This document shows, piece by piece, positions 1-8,542 of a stretch of DNA of 64,000 bases. The stretch covers positions 620,001 to 684,000 of the forward strand of contig CAWALV010000006.1 in assembly GCA_963782965.1 (NCBI GenBank), in the 5' to 3' direction. The stretch's first letter is position 1; the number at the start of each line of letters is the position of its first letter. Made by a program: the position numbers and the translations under genes. The notes beneath the pieces are model-generated. The model was not told where the DNA came from, searched no databases, and saw only the letters and a list, made by a program, of their open reading frames with translations. Source of the DNA: CAWALV01 sp963782965. Lineage in GTDB: Bacteria; Actinomycetota; Actinomycetes; Acidothermales; Acidothermaceae.

Positions 1-38
1 GGCGAAGGAGCGGGCCGCTACCGCGGTCGGGAACAGCG

Positions 39-629
39 ATGCAGCGGCACGGTCCTGACGTCATCGCAGCGTGGGGTGGCCTGAACTCGCTGGCCCTCTT
101 CACCCACCTCATCTACGGCGGAAACGCCTTTCCCCTCGCGCTGCAGGGGTCGGTGGTGTTTCTGATCGAGCTGATTGCCGCGGTGGCGTGGATGGCTGCG
201 ACGTGGTGGGGGGCGGAGATCCGCGAATCGCCTGGGCCTCGTCGAAGCCGGGCGCCTCTCATGCTCGGCGGTATCGCCGGCTTCATCGTCGCGGGGATGG
301 CCTATCGGCCGTACATGATGTCGCCCGCGCTGCTGCTACTCGTCCCGCTCTACCTCGAGTTGTCGTCACCCTTGCGCGCCGCGCACAACGCGCGACGTTC
401 GGCCAAGGCGCCACCGATCTACGACGGCCGGCGGGATCGCCACGTGCCCATCGCGAAGGCGGCCGTCGTGGGTGGTGCGGCCCTTGGGTTCGCTGCCTGG
501 CGGCGTCGACGGCGCCGTGAGGAACAACGGGCTTACGAGGCTGCGGACAGTGGGCCGGGCCCCGAGAACGCCGAGCAGCCGAAGATCGCCGAGCAAACGC
601 AGACCGCCGAGCGGACGAGGACTGCGTGA
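39..629 (+). CDS. Hypothetical membrane protein before CtaG
   Basis: A protein of 196 residues that I do not recognise. About three hydrophobic segments lie in the first 110 residues. A basic stretch (RRRRRRE, around residue 155) follows, then a polar tail rich in AEQ/AER repeats. The ATG at 39 is preceded by GGGAAC. The same frame is open to the window edge, so a longer upstream start cannot be excluded. Its stop overlaps the GTG of the ctaG-like gene (GTGA), so the two are translationally coupled. A role beside cytochrome oxidase assembly is inference from position only. Confidence 0.6.
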   Translation: MQRHGPDVIAAWGGLNSLALFTHLIYGGNAFPLALQGSVVFLIELIAAVAWMAATWWGAEIRESPGPRRSRAPLMLGGIAGFIVAGMAYRPYMMSPALLLLVPLYLELSSPLRAAHNARRSAKAPPIYDGRRDRHVPIAKAAVVGGAALGFAAWRRRRRREEQRAYEAADSGPGPENAEQPKIAEQTQTAERTRTA

Positions 630-1696
630 TGCCACCCCTGACCACGCGGGTGGCGCTGACGACCTGGCAGCTGCTGCCGGCGGTTACGGCATCCATCGTC
701 GTCGTGGCCGGGCTGTACGGGTACGGCGCCTGGCGGGTCGGCCGGCGACACCCGCGACGGCCGTGGCCGCTCGCCCGGTGCGCGGCCTTCTACGCGGGCC
801 TGCTCGTTGTCGCGATCGCCCTGGAAAGCAGCGTCGGCGTATACGACGACGTGCTCTTTACCGACCACATGGTGCAGCACCTGCTGCTCGTCATGGTGGC
901 GCCGCCGCTACTCATCTTCGGTCGGCCCATCACGCTGTTGCTCCATGCGTCGCGCAACCCCCTGCACAGCCGGGTCAAACGCGTGCTGCGTTCTCGTGCG
1001 GTCACCGTGATCACCTGCCCGCCTGCAGCGCTCGGGCTCTACGTCGTCGTCATCACGACGACGCACCTGACGCCGTTCATGAACCTCGTCCTCGAGAACC
1101 AGGTCGTTCATGACGCCGAGCACGTGCTCTACCTCGTGACGGGTTACCTGTACTTCTTGCCGATCATTGGGTCGGAACCCTTCCGCTGGCGTATCTCGAT
1201 GATGGGGCGCTACCTGCTCTTGATGCTCGCGATGCCCGCCGACGCGGCGGTGGGGGTGACGCTGATGATCACCGATCATGAGCTGTTCCCGGCGTACGCC
1301 GACGTCGGCCGCACGTGGGGGCCGAGCCTGGTCGGTGACCTGAACAAGGGCGGCGTGGTGATGTGGATCGGCAGCGACATCGTGATGACCGTGCTTGCGG
1401 TGGCGGTGTCGGTGCCGTTCGTCCTGAGCCGCAGCTATGCCGGAAGTGTCGGCAGTTGGATCGAACGTGGGCGGCGGCGGGCCCTCGCCCGGCAATTGCT
1501 CGCCGCGGGAGTCGACGTCCCCTCTTCCTCGGCCGGTGCGCGCGCAGCCGGTGAGCGCGCAGCCGGTGTGTCGGTGGACGACGACGCCGAGGTCGACGTT
1601 CAGCTCGCCGCGTACAACGCTTACCTCGGCAGGTTGGACACCGACCCCTCGTTGGTGAACGTGCCCCGGCCAAGACGCGCCAGCCGCCTCCGTTGA
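626..1696 (+). CDS. CtaG/caa3-type cytochrome c oxidase assembly factor
   Basis: A polytopic membrane protein of 356 residues with the features of the caa3_CtaG family. It has a TM segment followed by DHMVQHLLLVMVAPPLLIFGRP (near residue 75), and HDAEHVLYLVTGYLYF near residue 160, whose histidines are typical of the family. Members are thought to help insert copper or assemble terminal oxidases in Gram-positive bacteria. Translation probably begins at GTG 626 or the adjacent ATG, overlapping the preceding stop codon. The charged C-terminal tail, about 80 residues, is predicted cytoplasmic. It converges on the formate dehydrogenase operon with only 28 bp between the stops. Confidence 0.85.
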   Translation: MMPPLTTRVALTTWQLLPAVTASIVVVAGLYGYGAWRVGRRHPRRPWPLARCAAFYAGLLVVAIALESSVGVYDDVLFTDHMVQHLLLVMVAPPLLIFGRPITLLLHASRNPLHSRVKRVLRSRAVTVITCPPAALGLYVVVITTTHLTPFMNLVLENQVVHDAEHVLYLVTGYLYFLPIIGSEPFRWRISMMGRYLLLMLAMPADAAVGVTLMITDHELFPAYADVGRTWGPSLVGDLNKGGVVMWIGSDIVMTVLAVAVSVPFVLSRSYAGSVGSWIERGRRRALARQLLAAGVDVPSSSAGARAAGERAAGVSVDDDAEVDVQLAAYNAYLGRLDTDPSLVNVPRPRRASRLR

Positions 1697-1724
1697 CCAA
1701 ACGCGGCGCTACCTCGGCGCGGGG

Positions 1725-2750
1725 TCAACCCGCGGCTTCGAGGCGCTGGCGCTGCGGCACGATCGTGTGCTCCGGGTTGTTCGCCGACGCGATGCCGGCT
1801 TCGAAGATGGCGAACCGGGTCAGCGCGGACGCCGCGAGCAGGCTCGCCCCGCACAGGCCGGAAAGCACCCGGTTGCGCCCGGCGAGGAATACGCCACCGA
1901 CGGTTCCCGCGGCGGTCAGGCCTTCCGCGATCCGCATCCACCGGCCGCTCTTCCCCTCGTGGTACGGCTTCGACAGCAGCTTGCCCATGCGGCGTTCCAT
2001 CAGCTTCGATGCCACCAGCTCGGTGACGCCGCCGACCACGGCAGCGCGTCGTGCGGGCATCGACTCGCTGCACGGCGCAGCCAGCATGCCGAGACCGCCG
2101 GCCGCGCTGGCGGCCGAGCCGACGAACACGAACGGCATCTCCCGCCATCCTTCGTGCCACGAGGGCACCGCCGTGTCGGTGATCAGCGCGCCGGTGTAGG
2201 CAGCGACGAACGGTCCGATCGCAGCGGCGCCGGCGGTGCCGAGGTTCCCGAGCAGCCGGAAGCGCCCGGTAAGCGCTGCGAATGCAGCCGCGCCGCTCGC
2301 CGGCCCGTACGCCGCGAGCGCCCACGAGCCGACGTTCATCGGCGAGGTCGGCTTGAACACGCGCAACATGTTGATGAACCTGGCCGGCCGGCCGAGGTCG
2401 TGCACGAGTCCGACCAGGCCGAGCGAAATGGACGCCGCTGCGCCGACCTTGCACACCTTCGAGAGCGCCGGCCGCTCGGTCAGGTCGGCACCAAGCGCCA
2501 GTACGGACGACGCACCGGCGAGGCCGCCGAGGTAGAAGTAGCCGGGGATGTCCGGTGCTTCCCACACCGGCTTGTTGATGACCGGCTTGCCGTAGTACGA
2601 CGTGAACGTGGCGTCGGGCACCATGGCTTCCTCGCCGCGGCGTCTGCGCTTGCCGCCGAGTACCGGCGCGGCGCCGGCCGAGCCGACGGTCGCTTCGCGC
2701 CCGGGCGCGGTGCCGTCCAGACCGTGCGGTGTGACATCCGAGGTGCTCAT
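1725..2750 (-). CDS. NrfD/PsrC-type membrane subunit of formate dehydrogenase
   Basis: This protein of 341 residues is the membrane anchor and quinone-reactive subunit of the formate dehydrogenase complex. After a polar N-terminus of about 45 residues comes a motif seen in actinobacterial FDH-linked NrfD proteins (SYYGKPVINKPVWEAPDIPG). Hydrophobic helices follow, including LVHDLGRP, which resembles the conserved NrfD loop. I chose the ATG at 2748-2750 because it overlaps the FdhB stop (ATGA); an upstream in-frame start would sit inside fdhB. It is the last gene of the operon. Electrons from formate would pass FdhA, the FdhB clusters, then this subunit to quinone; that order is inferred from the family. 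Confidence 0.88.
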   Translation of the reverse strand: MSTSDVTPHGLDGTAPGREATVGSAGAAPVLGGKRRRRGEEAMVPDATFTSYYGKPVINKPVWEAPDIPGYFYLGGLAGASSVLALGADLTERPALSKVCKVGAAASISLGLVGLVHDLGRPARFINMLRVFKPTSPMNVGSWALAAYGPASGAAAFAALTGRFRLLGNLGTAGAAAIGPFVAAYTGALITDTAVPSWHEGWREMPFVFVGSAASAAGGLGMLAAPCSESMPARRAAVVGGVTELVASKLMERRMGKLLSKPYHEGKSGRWMRIAEGLTAAGTVGGVFLAGRNRVLSGLCGASLLAASALTRFAIFEAGIASANNPEHTIVPQRQRLEAAG

Positions 2751-3745
2751 GAGCGCCGTCCGATAAATGTCGCAGCGAGACCCGCTGTCAGGGTCGCGGC
2801 GGCGAGAGCTACATTGCGCCACATCCCCGGGAGGTCGCGGGTGGTGACGATCGGGTCGGGCGGCAGGCCGTAGACCTCCGGTTCGTCGAGCAGGAGGAAG
2901 AACGCGCCGTCGCCCCCGACGCCGTCGTCCGGGTCATGACCGTACAGCCGAGCGTCGGTGATACCGGCCTCGTGCAACTGCTGCACGCGGTTGCCCGCCC
3001 GCTCGCGCAGCTCGTCGAGCGGGCCGAACTGAATCGAGTCGGTTGGGCAGGCCTTCGCGCACGCCGGCTCCATGCCGACCTGCAGCCGGTCGTAGCACAG
3101 GGTGCACTTCCACGCCCGGCCGTCGTCCTTGCGCTGGTCGATGACGCCGTAGGGGCACGCCGGTATGCAGTAGCCGCAGCCGTTGCAGACATCTTCCTGG
3201 ACGACGACGGTGCCGAACTCGGTGCGGAACAGCGCGCCCGTCGGGCACACATCCAGGCAGGCCGCGTGCGTGCAGTGCTTGCACACGTCACTGGCCATCA
3301 GCCAGCGCAGCTCGGTCGGCGCACCGTCCGTCGTCGGGGTCATGTGTGCCGATGGCAAATCGGGCCGCATACCCGGACCTTGTCCGGCGAGCGCCAGCAC
3401 GTCGACGTCCCCGTGGTCGACGCCGGCGATCTGCTGCCCGACCGGCTTGCGTTGCTCGATGAACGCGACGTGTCTCCAGGTGTCGGCGCCGAGCCCCTCG
3501 CTGTTGTCGTAGGACATGCCGGTGAAGTTCAGGCCGTCCTCGGGCACGTGGTTCCACTCCTTGCACGCCACCTCGCATGCCTTGCAGCCGATGCAGACCG
3601 AGGTGTCGGTGAAGAAGCCCATCCGGGGCGGGTGGTCGTGGTGTCCGCCGAGCTGCGCCGGGTCGGTGTCGGTGTCGGCGTCGGCGGCGGTGTCGGCGTC
3701 CGAGTAGATCGCCTCGCGCGCCGGGATCCTCGTTGCGTCGGTCAC
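2747..3745 (-). CDS. Formate dehydrogenase iron-sulfur subunit FdhB
   Basis: A polyferredoxin of 332 residues that carries electrons from the FdhA active site. Four cysteine clusters are visible: CIGCKACEVACKEW near residue 52, CKHCTHAACLDVCP near 155, CNGCGYCIPACP near 188, and CTLCYD with CAKACP near 213-235. These are the usual four [4Fe-4S] sites of FDH and DMSO-reductase electron-transfer subunits. A hydrophobic stretch near the C-terminus (LAAATLTAGLAATFIG) looks like a single membrane helix, as in FdnH. It starts at GTG 3743-3745, one base after the fdhA stop, and its own stop overlaps the nrfD start. The N-terminal DADTAADADTDTD run is an odd acidic low-complexity insertion. Confidence 0.93.
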   Translation of the reverse strand: MTDATRIPAREAIYSDADTAADADTDTDPAQLGGHHDHPPRMGFFTDTSVCIGCKACEVACKEWNHVPEDGLNFTGMSYDNSEGLGADTWRHVAFIEQRKPVGQQIAGVDHGDVDVLALAGQGPGMRPDLPSAHMTPTTDGAPTELRWLMASDVCKHCTHAACLDVCPTGALFRTEFGTVVVQEDVCNGCGYCIPACPYGVIDQRKDDGRAWKCTLCYDRLQVGMEPACAKACPTDSIQFGPLDELRERAGNRVQQLHEAGITDARLYGHDPDDGVGGDGAFFLLLDEPEVYGLPPDPIVTTRDLPGMWRNVALAAATLTAGLAATFIGRRS

Positions 3746-3746
3746 G

Positions 3747-6700
3747 TCAGATCTCCGTTCCGGTCTCTTCGGTGATGCCGGCCCTGCGTTGGTAGTCCTC
3801 GACGAGCTGCACCAGATCCGGGCCGCGCGGGCGACGTCCCGGGCGGATGTCGCAGCTCATCGCTTTGACTTCCTGGATGTGCACGTTCGGGTCGAGCGAC
3901 ATGTGCGCGAGCTCGTTCGCGGAGTCGCCGGTGGAGTAACCGTTGCGGCCCCAGTGGTAGGGCAGGCCCACCTGGTGCAGCGTGCGTCCCTGGATGCGCA
4001 GCGGGGTCATCCGGTCGGTCACCAGCACCCGTGCCTCGATCGCGGCGCGGGCCGTGACGATCGTCGCCCAGCCGTGATGTTCGAGCCCACGCTCACGAGC
4101 CAGCTCGGGAGAGACCTCGCAGAACATCTCCGGTTGCAGTTCCGACAAGTACGGCACGAAGCGCGACATGCCACCGGCGGTGTGGTGTTCGGTGAGTCGG
4201 TACGTGGTCGCGACGTAGGGAAACACGTCGGCGCCGGGCGAACCGTTGCTCGGGTGGTAGCGATTGTGCTTGCGCGGCGGCAATATCTGGCGCACCGGGT
4301 TGCGTTGCTGGCCGTAGAGCAGATTCGTGAACGGCGATTCCTGCGGTTCGTAATGGGTGGGCAGCGGCCCGTCGGTGAGCCCGGCGGGCACGAACAGCCA
4401 TGCCTTGCCGTCGGCCTGCATGATGAACGGGTCGCTGCCGCGCAGCGCCTCCGGGCCGGTCGCTCCCTCCGGCGGCTCGTAGGACGGAGGCTTGTCGGAC
4501 TTGAAGTCGGCGATGTCGTGGCCGGTCCACTGACCCTTCTCGTCGTCCCACCAGACGTACGCCTTGCGCTCGCTCCACGGCTTTCCCTCGACGTCGGCCG
4601 ACGCGCGGTTGTAGAGGATGCGCCGGTTCGCCGGCCAGGCCCAGCCCCATTCCGGCGCGACCCAGTTCTGCTCGCTGCCGGGCTTTCGCCGCGCGGTCTG
4701 GTTGACACCGTCGGTGTAGCAGCCGCAGTAGATCCAGCACCCGCACGCCGTCGTCCCGTCGTTCTTGAGCTCGGTGTACGACGAGAGCGGCTCGCCCTTG
4801 GCGTTCCAGCCGTTGACCTCGGCGAGCACGGCCTCGGCGCTCGGCTCGTCGATGGATCCTTCGACCGGGTAGTCCCACGTGAGGTCGAGGACCGGGCGGT
4901 CCATCTCGTCTGTGGAGCCCGCCAGCTTCTCCCGGATGATGCGGCCCAGGTGGTACATGAACCACAGCTCGCTGCGCGAGTCGCCGTCCGGCTCCTTGCC
5001 CGCGTGGTGCCACTGGAGCATGCGCTGGGTGTTGGTGAAGCTGCCGTTCTTCTCCGTGTGCGCGGCCGCTGGGAAGAAGAAGACCTCGGTGGCGATGTCC
5101 TTCGTCTTCAGCTCGCCGGTCTCGATCTCGGTGCCATTCTTCCACCACGTGGCCGACTCGATGAGGGAGAAATCGCGGACGACGAGCCACTCCAGGTTCG
5201 CCATCCCGAGCCGCTGCTCGGTGGCATTGGCCGAGCCGACGGCCGGATTCTCACCGAGCAGGAAGTAGCCCTTGCACGTGCCGTCCTGCTGTGTGCGCAC
5301 GGTTTCGTATGTGCTGTGGCTGCCGGTGAGACGCGGCAGGTAGTCGAAGCAGAAGTCGTTCTCCGGTGTCGCGTTTCCGCCCCACCACGCCTTGAAGAGG
5401 CTGACGGCGTAGGAGCGCATCTCGCCCCAGTAGCCCTTCACCGCGGAGTCGGCCTGCACGAACTCGTCGAGCGTCTCGTGCTCGTGTGCGTGCGGCATCG
5501 GGATGTAGCCGGGCAGGATGTTGAACAGCGTCGGGATGTCGGTCGAGCCCTGGATCGAGGCGTGCCCGCGCAATGCGAGGATGCCGCCGCCGGGCCGACC
5601 GATGTTTCCCAGCAGCGTCTGCAGGATCGCAGCGGTACGGATGTACTGCACGCCAACCGTGTGCTGGGTCCACCCGACGGCGTAGGCGAACGCCGTCGTG
5701 CGGTCGGGGCCGGAGTTGTCGGTGATCGCCGCGCAGACCTTGGCGAACAGCTCCTGCGGCACGCCGCAGACTTGCTCGACGACTTCCGGCGTATAGCGGG
5801 CATAGTGCCGCTTGAGCACCTGGAAGACGCACCGCGGGTGTTGCAGGGTTTCGTCGCGTTGCGGCTCACCGCCGATCGTCGCGCCGCCCGAGCCATGCGA
5901 GCCGCCGCGCCCCGACTGGCGCACACTCTGGCCGCCTTTCGTGCGGTCCTTGTACTCCTGGTCGCGCTGGCCCGCCGACGGCTCGACTTCCGCGCCTTCG
6001 TATTGCCAGCTGTGGAAGTCGTAGGTGCGGTTGTCGCGGTCGAGGCCGGAGAACACGCCGTCCAGATCTTCGGTGTCCTGGAAGTCCTCGCGCAGGATCG
6101 CCGGGCCGTTGGTGTAGTTGACGACGTAGTCGCGGAAGAACTTGTCGTTGTTGAGCACGTAGTTGACGATGCCGCCGAGAAACGCGATGTCACTCCCGGC
6201 GCGCAGCGGCACGTGGATGTCGGCCAGCGCGCTCGTGCGGGTGTAGCGCGGGTCGACGTGGATCAGTGTCGCGCCGCGCGCTTTGGCCTCCATGACCCAC
6301 TGGAATCCGACCGGATGGCACTCGGCCATGTTCGAGCCCTCGATGACGATGCAGTCGGAGTTCTGCAGGTCCTGCTGGAACGTCGTGGCGCCGCCGCGAC
6401 CGAACGAGGTGCCCAAACTGGGCACGGTGGAGCTGTGTCAAACACGCGCCTGGTTCTCGATCTGAACCGCGCCGAGAGCCGTGAACAGTTTCTTGATGAG
6501 GTAGTTCTCTTCGTTGTCGAGGGTCGCGCCGCCAAGGCTGGCGAAACCGAGCGTGCGGCGGGTGCGCTTGCCGTCGACCTCCCACTGCCAGCCCTTGCGG
6601 CGGGCATCGAGAACCCGGTCGGCCACCATGTCCATGGCGGTGCCGAGGTCGAGCTCCTCCCACTCGGTGCCGTGCGGGCGGCGGTACAGGACCTTGTGCA

Positions 6701-7004
6701 GGCGCGATGAGCCGGTGGTCAGCTGCAGGCTGGCCGAGCCCTTCGGGCACAACCGGCCGCGGCTGACGGGGGAGTCAGGGTCGCCTTCGATGTGGACGAC
6801 CTGCTCGTCCTTCACGTACACGTTCTGGCCGCAGCCCACCGCGCAGTACGGGCACACCGACTTCACGACCTTGTCGGCGGTTGCCGTGCGCGGCGTCAGC
6901 GTTTTCGAGCGTGGGCTCATGGCCGCCTCGCCGCGGCCGAGCTTGTCAGACGACGTCAGCTGGCGCACGACCGGCCAGCGGCCGACCAGATCACCGACAC
7001 CCAC
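3747..7004 (-). CDS. Selenocysteine formate dehydrogenase catalytic subunit FdhA (UGA read as Sec189)
   Basis: Molybdenum/tungsten bis-MGD enzyme that oxidises formate to CO2. The gene appears as two open frames separated by one TGA at 6438-6440. The flanks read ARV-U-HSSTVP, the diagnostic context of the active-site selenocysteine in FDH. Read through, the product is 1085 residues, normal for the FdnG class. The N-terminal [4Fe-4S] site is C51, C54, C58 and C86. Molybdopterin oxidoreductase domains follow, with the dinucleotide-binding domain at the C-terminus (around residues 870-1040). A linker near residues 290-325 is rich in Gly, Ser and Lys. I see no twin-arginine signal in the N-terminus. 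The start is GTG 7002-7004. Automatic annotation would probably split this gene. Confidence 0.93.
6409..6440 (-). promoter_or_regulatory. Selenocysteine UGA codon and bacterial SECIS hairpin
   Basis: Reading the minus strand, the UGA (6440-6438) is followed by 12 nt, then GTGCCC AGTTT GGGCAC. This is a perfect 6-bp stem, or 7 bp if the A-T pair of the loop closes. The apical loop begins about 18 nt after the UGA, within the spacing known for SelB-dependent bacterial SECIS elements. The loop contains G and U residues, as SelB requires in E. coli. The hairpin lies inside the coding sequence, as expected in bacteria. Confidence 0.85.
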
Positions 7005-7006
7005 GA

Positions 7007-7474
7007 CTACCCCTCCTCCTTTGCCCGGTCTTCGGCTAGCTCGGCCTGCTCGGTTGCGTGGCGTTTCTGCCGCCCGTTACCGCCTACCTCGCCGGTGCCG
7101 CCTACCTTGCCCTTGCCCTTGCCGTTGCCCTTGCCCGGGCGTTCGGGCGGCCGCGAGCCGCCCTTCTTGGGTCCCGGAGTCGCAGCGCGCTGCATTTGGG
7201 CGTCGGCAAGCGCGCGTTGCTTCACCCAGTCGAGCACGTGCTGCTTGCGCGTGGGGTTCTCCGGCTTGGTCGGGTTGGCCAGGTGCTGTGTGCTGCTGCC
7301 CGCCAACGCGACGTGCTCGGGCAGGCCGCGCGGGCGCAGGTTGTCGCTGCCATCGGCCGGCAGCCCGGTAGCGATCATGAATGCGAGGCCGGGGTGGACA
7401 CCCAGGCGCAGGCCTACTTCCTCGTAGTCCATGCCCGAATCGAGCAACGCCCGGACCTGATCGCGCGTCGGCAC
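7007..7474 (-). CDS. Unknown small protein at the head of the formate dehydrogenase operon
   Basis: A 155-residue protein ending 2 nt before the fdhA start, so it is certainly co-transcribed. Residues 1-45 (MPTRDQVRALLDSGMDYEEVGLRLGV...) read like a helix-turn-helix, with a YEEVG-RLG core followed by IATGLPADGSD. The C-terminal half is low complexity: an RPPERPGKGNGKGKGK stretch, then a charged tail (EQAELAEDRAKEEG). No signal peptide or membrane segment is visible. I have an impression that similar proteins precede FDH genes in other actinobacteria, but no named function comes to mind. A chaperone, a maturation factor or a nucleic-acid-binding regulator are all possible. Confidence 0.75.
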   Translation of the reverse strand: MPTRDQVRALLDSGMDYEEVGLRLGVHPGLAFMIATGLPADGSDNLRPRGLPEHVALAGSSTQHLANPTKPENPTRKQHVLDWVKQRALADAQMQRAATPGPKKGGSRPPERPGKGNGKGKGKVGGTGEVGGNGRQKRHATEQAELAEDRAKEEG

Positions 7475-7594
7475 GGCGGGCCTCCTCTCGCGGCGACACC
7501 GACCACCTGTCCGGTCGCCGGGCGCACTAAACCCGCCGCCTGAACTCGCGCGGGCCGAGGTGCGCCTCGCGCGACGCGCACGTGTGACGCACGC

Positions 7595-8377
7595 TTATCC
7601 CGAGAGGAGCGCGTCCTTGGCTGCGTCGCGTGCGGCCTGCCCGTCTCGCTCGCCGGCACGGTCGGGTGGGGCATAGTCGGCCAGCCGGGCGACGAACGTG
7701 TAACGGTCGCCGCGATAGCAGCTCTTGACCCACTCGACCGGCACGCCGTCGGCGTCGAAGCTGTGCCGGCTCAGCATCAGCATGGGCGTTCCCGTGTCGG
7801 TGTTGAGGAGCTCGGCCTCGCGGGGCGACGCCGCCGCCGTCTCGATCGTCTCCTCGGCGGTCACCGGCACCACGCCGTAGCGGTCCTTGAGCGCGCGGTA
7901 CAGGGACGACGTCCGCTGCAGCTCTTTCACCAGACCTGGGAAGCGGGCGGCCGGTAGATAGGAGGTTTCGACCGCCATCGGGATGTCGTCGGCCAGGCGC
8001 AGCCGCTCCAACCGGAACACCGTGGCTCCGACCCGCAGCCGCAGACGCTCGGCGACGCGCCCGTCGGCGGGCACCCGTTCCGCCGACAGCAACGTGGCCG
8101 ACGCGACGAAGCCGTTCGCTGCGGCCTGCTCGGTGAAGCTGCTCATGAGCAGCGGCCAGCTGATCTTCGGTTCGGCGACGTAGGTACCCGAGCCCTGCCG
8201 CCGTACCAGCTTGCCGTCACCCACGAGCTCGGCAAGTGCTTGACGAACGGTGGTCCGCGACGTCGCGAGTTCAACCGTGAGCACGCGCTCGGTGGGCAAC
8301 GCGGCGCCCGCCGGCAACGCCTCGATCATTTCGAGCAGGTGCTTCTTGACGGTGTAGTACTTCGGCTCGCGGGCCAT
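7595..8377 (-). CDS. GntR/HutC-family regulator, DasR/NagR-like
   Basis: A transcription factor of 260 residues. The N-terminal winged helix-turn-helix includes AALPTERVLTVELATSRTTVRQALAEL, with the GntR recognition helix SRTTVRQAL. The C-terminal UTRA effector domain runs from about residue 85 to 240. I chose ATG 8375-8377 (MAREPKYYTV) because it starts the GntR fold, although the frame is open further upstream. It is divergent from the amino-sugar operon. The operators in between match the DasR consensus, so it very likely represses this locus and itself until GlcNAc-6-P or GlcN-6-P accumulates. The effector is inferred from DasR and NagR. Confidence 0.9.
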   Translation of the reverse strand: MAREPKYYTVKKHLLEMIEALPAGAALPTERVLTVELATSRTTVRQALAELVGDGKLVRRQGSGTYVAEPKISWPLLMSSFTEQAAANGFVASATLLSAERVPADGRVAERLRLRVGATVFRLERLRLADDIPMAVETSYLPAARFPGLVKELQRTSSLYRALKDRYGVVPVTAEETIETAAASPREAELLNTDTGTPMLMLSRHSFDADGVPVEWVKSCYRGDRYTFVARLADYAPPDRAGERDGQAARDAAKDALLSG

Positions 8378-8460
8378 TGCTCGCCTTCTGAAATCGAGAG
8401 GACTGACGGTGTAACGCACCGACGCTGCTTCGCTGGCTTTCACCGCGCTTGCCGGGCGAG

Positions 8461-8476
8461 GATTGTCTACACCATT
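8461..8476. promoter_or_regulatory. Probable DasR-type operator (dre), proximal to the gntR gene
   Basis: The sequence GATTGTCTACACCATT contains TTGTCTACACCA, which agrees with the dre core TGGTCTAGACCA at 10 of 12 positions. It lies 84 bp before the regulator start and overlaps a TTGACA (8475-8480) facing the sugar operon. It is suited to autoregulation and to repression of the divergent promoter. Confidence 0.6.
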
Positions 8477-8503
8477 GACAAGCCGAGCGGAAGTCGCGAC
8501 GAT
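8475..8503 (+). promoter_or_regulatory. Candidate promoter of the amino-sugar operon
   Basis: A consensus -35 TTGACA (8475-8480) is followed after 17 bp by GACGAT (8498-8503), which keeps the A2, A5 and T6 positions of a -10 box. The strong dre begins 4 bp downstream of it and would cover the start point. No start site is mapped; this is pattern matching. Confidence 0.45.
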
Positions 8504-8506
8504 GCG

Positions 8507-8522
8507 ATTGGTCTAGTCCAAT
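8507..8522. promoter_or_regulatory. DasR-type operator (dre) before the GH3 gene
   Basis: ATTGGTCTAGTCCAAT is a 16-bp near-perfect palindrome with one mismatch between arms. It is almost identical to the dre consensus of Streptomyces DasR (A-TGGTCTAGACCA-T). It is 20 bp before the GH3 GTG start, so a bound regulator would block transcription or clearance. Confidence 0.85.
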
Positions 8523-8542
8523 CTAGCGTAAGGGAGCCGCGG

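Noticed and set aside
6438..6440. A nonsense mutation splitting fdhA into a pseudogene.
   Set aside because: The TGA is in the exact Sec context, a SECIS hairpin follows and selA, selB, selD and tRNA-Sec are nearby.
3789..6710. A 973-codon open frame antisense to fdhA.
   Set aside because: It is a GC-rich third-position shadow of fdhA; its composition (Val/Arg/His/Leu-rich) matches no family, while fdhA has clear motifs on the other strand.
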